Source of the DNA: Bryobacteraceae bacterium
Lineage (GTDB): Bacteria > Acidobacteriota > Terriglobia > Bryobacterales > Bryobacteraceae
DNA: 64,000 nt
Reading direction: 5' to 3'
NCBI GenBank assembly: GCA_019752335.1
Contig: JAIEMJ010000014.1
Span: forward strand, 1 to 64,000
The notes below the pieces were generated by a model that did not search any database, was not told the DNA's origin, and was given only the letters and a program-made list of their open reading frames with translations. Both the position numbers and the translations under genes were made by a program. This document shows, piece after piece, positions 60,595 to 64,000 of the stretch; within the stretch, counting starts at the first letter, position 1, and each line of letters begins with the position of its first letter.

Positions 60595-62220
60595 TTGATC
60601 TCTGTTCAAAACGTCTCCATGCGCTTCGGCGCCAAGGTCCTCTTTGAGGACGTCACCACTTCGTTTCTTACCGGACGCCGCTACGCGCTCACCGGTCCGA
60701 ACGGGGCGGGTAAATCCACGTTCATGCGCATCCTGACGGGTGACGAGGAGCCCACCAAAGGCACCGTCACCCGTCCGCGCAAGTTCGGTATCCTCCGCCA
60801 GGACCAATTCGCCTTCGACGCTTACCGGGTCCTCGACACCGTCATCATGGGCAACGCGCCGCTGTGGCAAGCGCTCACCGAGCGCGAGGTGCTCTACAAT
60901 AAGGACCCCAACACGCTCACCGATGAAGACGGCATGCGCATGGGCGAACTCGAGGGCATCGTCGGCGAGGAGGGCGGCTACGAAGCCGAAAGCGATGCGG
61001 CAATTCTGCTCGACGGCCTGGGCCTCGATGACACCCTGCACCTGCGCCAAATGAGCGAACTGCAGGGCGGCCAGAAGGTCCGCGTGCTGCTGGCCCAGGC
61101 TCTCTTCGGCAACCCCGGCGCGCTCCTGCTGGACGAGCCGACCAACCACCTCGATCTCGATAGCGTCCACTGGCTGGAGGAGTATCTCGGCAAGTACGAA
61201 GGCACGCTGATCGTCATCTCGCACGACCGCCACTTCCTCAACAACGTCTGCACCCACACCGCCGACATCGACTACAACACAATCATCACCTACACCGGCG
61301 GCTACGACGACATGGTGATGGCCAAGACGCAGATTCGCTCGCGCGTGGAGGCCGACAACGCCCAGCGCGAAAAGAAGATCGCCCAGTTAAACGAGTTCAT
61401 CGCCCGCTTCGCCGCAGGTACGCGCTCCTCGCAAACCACGTCGCGCAAGAAAGAAGTGGAGCGGCTGCAAACGGCCGAACTCGCGCGCAGCAACATCGCC
61501 CGGCCCTACATTAAGTTCGAGCAGAAGCGCCCGTCCGGCAAACATGTCCTCGAAGTAAAGGGCCTCGCGAAGAGCTACGACGATTTGCTGGTCTTCAAGG
61601 ACTTCACGGCCAGCGTCATCCGCGGCGAGAAGATTGCCATCATGGGCCGCAACGGCGCCGGCAAAACGACTCTCTTGCGCGCGTTGCTCTCCGGCGCCAA
61701 GAACGCCGAAGCCGAGGCAGAAGGCGAACTCGAACTCACCGCCGGCACCGTGGAGTGGGGCCACGAAGCCGCGCCCGGCTACTTCTCGCAGGATCACAAG
61801 CGCTCCATTCAACCTGGCCATACCACGCTCGAATGGCTGCATAACCTCGATCCCCAAGCCGGTGAACAGGCTCTGCGCGGGCTGCTCGGCCAGATGCTCT
61901 TCATCCGCGAAGAGGCTCTCAAGCCGACCACCGCCCTCAGCGGCGGTGAGGCCGCCCGGCTGATCTTCTGCCGCCTGATGCTGCAGCAACCGAATATCCT
62001 ATTGCTCGACGAGCCCACCAATCACTTGGACCTCGAGAGCATCAACGCCCTCAACGTTGCCTTACAGAAGTACGAAGGCACGGTGTTCTTTGTCACCCAC
62101 GATGAGGATCTCCTCGACGAAGTGGCCACGCGCATCTGGCACGTCCACGGCGGCCAGATTGAGGACTTCAAGGGCCCCTACGCGGAGTACACCGCCGCCA
62201 GTCTGGCCGCGAAGGGCTAA
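60595..62220 (+). CDS. ABC-F family ATPase, YbiT-like
   Basis: A 541-residue soluble protein with two ABC ATPase domains and no membrane segments. The TTG start gives MISVQNVSMRFGAKVLFEDV. Walker A motifs are GPNGAGKST (near 36) and GRNGAGKTT (near 351), with LLLDEPTNHLDL in both halves. RKFGILRQDQFAFDAYRVLD and SHDRHFLNNVCTH closely recall E. coli YbiT; the linker (SRVEADNAQREKKIAQLNEF) matches the ABC-F interdomain helices. ABC-F proteins act on the ribosomal E-site in translation. This one is likely housekeeping rather than antibiotic resistance. Confidence 0.94.
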   Translation: MISVQNVSMRFGAKVLFEDVTTSFLTGRRYALTGPNGAGKSTFMRILTGDEEPTKGTVTRPRKFGILRQDQFAFDAYRVLDTVIMGNAPLWQALTEREVLYNKDPNTLTDEDGMRMGELEGIVGEEGGYEAESDAAILLDGLGLDDTLHLRQMSELQGGQKVRVLLAQALFGNPGALLLDEPTNHLDLDSVHWLEEYLGKYEGTLIVISHDRHFLNNVCTHTADIDYNTIITYTGGYDDMVMAKTQIRSRVEADNAQREKKIAQLNEFIARFAAGTRSSQTTSRKKEVERLQTAELARSNIARPYIKFEQKRPSGKHVLEVKGLAKSYDDLLVFKDFTASVIRGEKIAIMGRNGAGKTTLLRALLSGAKNAEAEAEGELELTAGTVEWGHEAAPGYFSQDHKRSIQPGHTTLEWLHNLDPQAGEQALRGLLGQMLFIREEALKPTTALSGGEAARLIFCRLMLQQPNILLLDEPTNHLDLESINALNVALQKYEGTVFFVTHDEDLLDEVATRIWHVHGGQIEDFKGPYAEYTAASLAAKG

Positions 62221-62459
62221 ACGCGTTTGCGGCTTGGTCCGTCGTTTCCCTTAGTCGCCCGATTCCAGACTGTTTCGCTAAGTGCATGAAAATCATCGCC
62301 AATGCGAAACGGTGGAGAAACTGCCGCACCGCCGGCGGAGCACCCAAAATCAAGGTTCCCTAAGGCGAAGTGAGTAGTTTCGCTCATTCCGTGCCGTAAT
62401 GCGAAGGTGCTACGCTGGAGGTAATTGCGCTGACCGCGAGCTCTCGCCGGCAACATCTC
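62221..62459. other. Intergenic region without recognised gene
   Basis: About 240 bases between the ABC-F stop and the next ribosome site. No gene or clear terminator was seen; GCGAAACGGTGGAGAAAC and TTTCGCTCATTCCG are parts of imperfect dyads. Confidence 0.4.
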
Positions 62460-62476
62460 AGGAGGAACCCTACTTG
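62460..62476 (+). promoter_or_regulatory. Strong ribosome site defining a TTG start
   Basis: A perfect AGGAGG at 62460-62465 is 8 bases from the TTG at 62474. The following codons give a signal peptide, so this TTG is chosen over the ATG at 62492. Confidence 0.7.
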
Positions 62477-64000
62477 TACCGTCGCGTCGCTATGCTGTAT
62501 TCATTTCTCTCCGTTATTCAGAGTCTTTCCGCCCAAAACATCCTGAATAACCAAGGCTTCGAATCTGGCTTGATGTGCTTCGGTACAAATGTGTGGAGCT
62601 ACACTGGCGCCAGATACTGGGGACTACCGTTTTGTCTTGTTCACCGACGCTCGTTCGGGCAATTATTCCTTCGAGATTCGCTGTACAGGCGCGGACTGCT
62701 ACAAGGCGGCCGCCTACTCGAACAAAATCAGGACGCAACCGAACCAAGCCTACCGGCTCACCCTGTACACAAAGTGCGCTCCCAGCAACACGACCCGGGT
62801 TTACATCCCCGATGTGGCTACGGGATACATCTTTCAAGCCATGAACTGCACGGGCGATTGGGCGGCCAATACGGTGAACTTCACAACCACGGCTACGGCG
62901 AAGGACTTCTTTTTCTACCTCTTCGACTACTACGGGACGGCTGGATCCTGGGCTCGTTTTGACGATATGGTTCTTACCTACGGCGACGGAACCACACCCC
63001 AAACGATGACGATGTACCCGGGGTCGCGCAACTCGCGGGTCGGTAGCCGGGCGATTGAGGTGGACGGCGTGCCCTACCTAGACCTGGGCTTCTTCGACGT
63101 GGGCTATGACGACTTGGCTCAAGCGGCCGCGATGGGCGTGAACACGGTACACGCCGTTTACCAACAGCCCTCGGCGAACTGTTACAACACCGGAGACCCC
63201 AGTCATCTGGACCGGATGTTTCAGTTGGGACTCAACTTCGTACCGCATTCCACCACCTCTGCTTCCATGGGTTCGTCACTGCACTTTTCCGGGATCATGC
63301 AACGCTTTGCCCCCCATCGCTCGGTGATTGCTTGGATGTTAACCGATGAACCGGATCAGGCGAACATTCCCTGGTCCTACGTGCCACCGGCCATGCTCAG
63401 CGCGCAGTATAACGCGGCGAAATCCCAGACGGCTTTGCCCCTGTTTGCCAATTTTCAACGAGCGGGGTGGGCACCGCCTGCCGAGGTGTCAGCCTACACG
63501 CAGGCCGTGGATTTTTGGATGGCCGAGCCCTATGGAGCGAGTTTCTACAGTCTCAAACACGCGACAGATCAGTTCAATTCTCTGCAAAAGCGCCCCATTT
63601 GGCTGGCGCAGGATGCGATTGCCCCGCCGTTGATCGTCCCGAAAGCATACTGGGCGATCGTCAATGGCGCTACCGGCATCGTTTATTTCAACTGGGAAAT
63701 GTTCAAGGAAAACGCTCCGCTGATGGCCGCCGTCCAACAGGGCTTCGGGGAATTGAGGCAACTGCAAAACGTAATTTTCTCTCCGTCAGCGGAGGGGCAA
63801 GTTAGCGTTTCGCAGGGACTGGGCTACATGGCGCGCGGGACGGGGAATTCGATCTATGTGCTGGCGGTGAATCCGGAAACTTACCCGGTTCAAGGGAAGG
63901 TCTCGATGCGGGAATTGGTAGCCGGACAACAGGTGCGCGTCCTGTTTGAGAACCGGACGATCACCGCAAGCGCGGGCGAGTTCACCGATACTTTTCCTGG
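62474..64000 (+). CDS. Secreted putative TIM-barrel glycosidase with carbohydrate-binding-like N-terminus; frameshift and open 3' end
   Basis: The protein starts MYRRVAMLYSFLSVIQSLSA with likely cleavage before QNILNNQGFESG, a common start of CBM-like domains. Near 62609 one extra base shifts the frame; the natural text would run SYTGA-DTGDYRFVLFTDARSG. From there the frame stays open to the end of the window. The barrel part begins about GSRAIEVDGVPYLDLGFFDV, with a likely catalytic Glu in VIAWMLTDEPDQ and another in FWMAEPYGAS. Family and substrate are unresolved, and the gene continues beyond 64000. The single shift may be a sequencing error. Confidence 0.72.

Overview
The window is a high-GC chromosomal segment of an acidobacterium, most likely of the Solibacter/Bryobacter group. 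Lineage clues visible in the proteins are a secreted amidase ending in a Solibacter-type C-terminal domain (TIGR03437-like), a PadR plus ADOP-type (acidobacterial duplicated orphan permease) pair, an ECF sigma factor next to a Ser/Thr kinase with TPRs, DUF1501, CRTAC1/ASPIC-UnbV, sulfatase and GH88-type proteins, and many Tat- or Sec-exported enzymes. No rRNA, tRNA, CRISPR array, transposase or integrase was recognised.

Layout. 1-4.5 kb: 3' part of a DUF1501 protein, an enolase-superfamily sugar-acid dehydratase, a small secreted protein and a glycosyltransferase-39-like membrane protein. 4.6-9.9 kb: a tight operon Rrf2 - NarL-type histidine kinase - response regulator - CRTAC1 - purD. 9.9-11 kb: a RES/Xre toxin-antitoxin pair overlapping the end of purD. 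11-14.7 kb: sodium/solute symporter, divergent sulfatase and thiD. 14.8-18.1 kb: PadR-ADOP block bounded by a duplicated thiD tail and a decayed DUF1326 fragment. 18-25 kb: PhoD-like phosphatase, DUF1326 protein, selA, CDGSH protein, unknown secreted protein, GH88 and PAP2 phosphatase. 25-29 kb: Hcp-like secreted protein, a decayed xanthine-dehydrogenase FAD fragment and a frameshifted Ser/Thr kinase. 29-33 kb: three-subunit molybdenum hydroxylase followed by a palindromic element and a MoaD/ThiS-like protein. 33-40 kb: two-gene P-loop ATPase operon (the second protein has a wHTH-like region and ten 35-residue TPRs) plus the amidase; this block ends in a decayed copy of the MoaD 3' end. 40-43 kb: more AT-rich island with two unknown proteins and a VapBC-type pair. 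43-49.7 kb: kexin-like protease, ECF sigma factor, kinase-TPR protein and lipoprotein. 49.7-56 kb: frameshifted kinase-TPR gene, kinase and Uma2 remnants, MsrB and an M28 peptidase. 56-64 kb: WaaA-LpxK fusion, matrixin-like protease, ABC-F ATPase and the 5' part of a putative TIM-barrel glycosidase.

The main non-routine signal is architectural. Four gene blocks (PadR-ADOP, kinase, ATPase pair plus amidase, MsrB-M28) are each bounded by a short, often decayed, directly oriented copy of adjacent sequence. This suggests repeated insertion or tandem duplication followed by replacement, with no mobile-element enzyme visible. The ATPase/TPR operon inside one of these blocks is the best candidate for an undescribed system. 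Several single-base frameshifts also occur; without reads I cannot separate real decay from assembly error.
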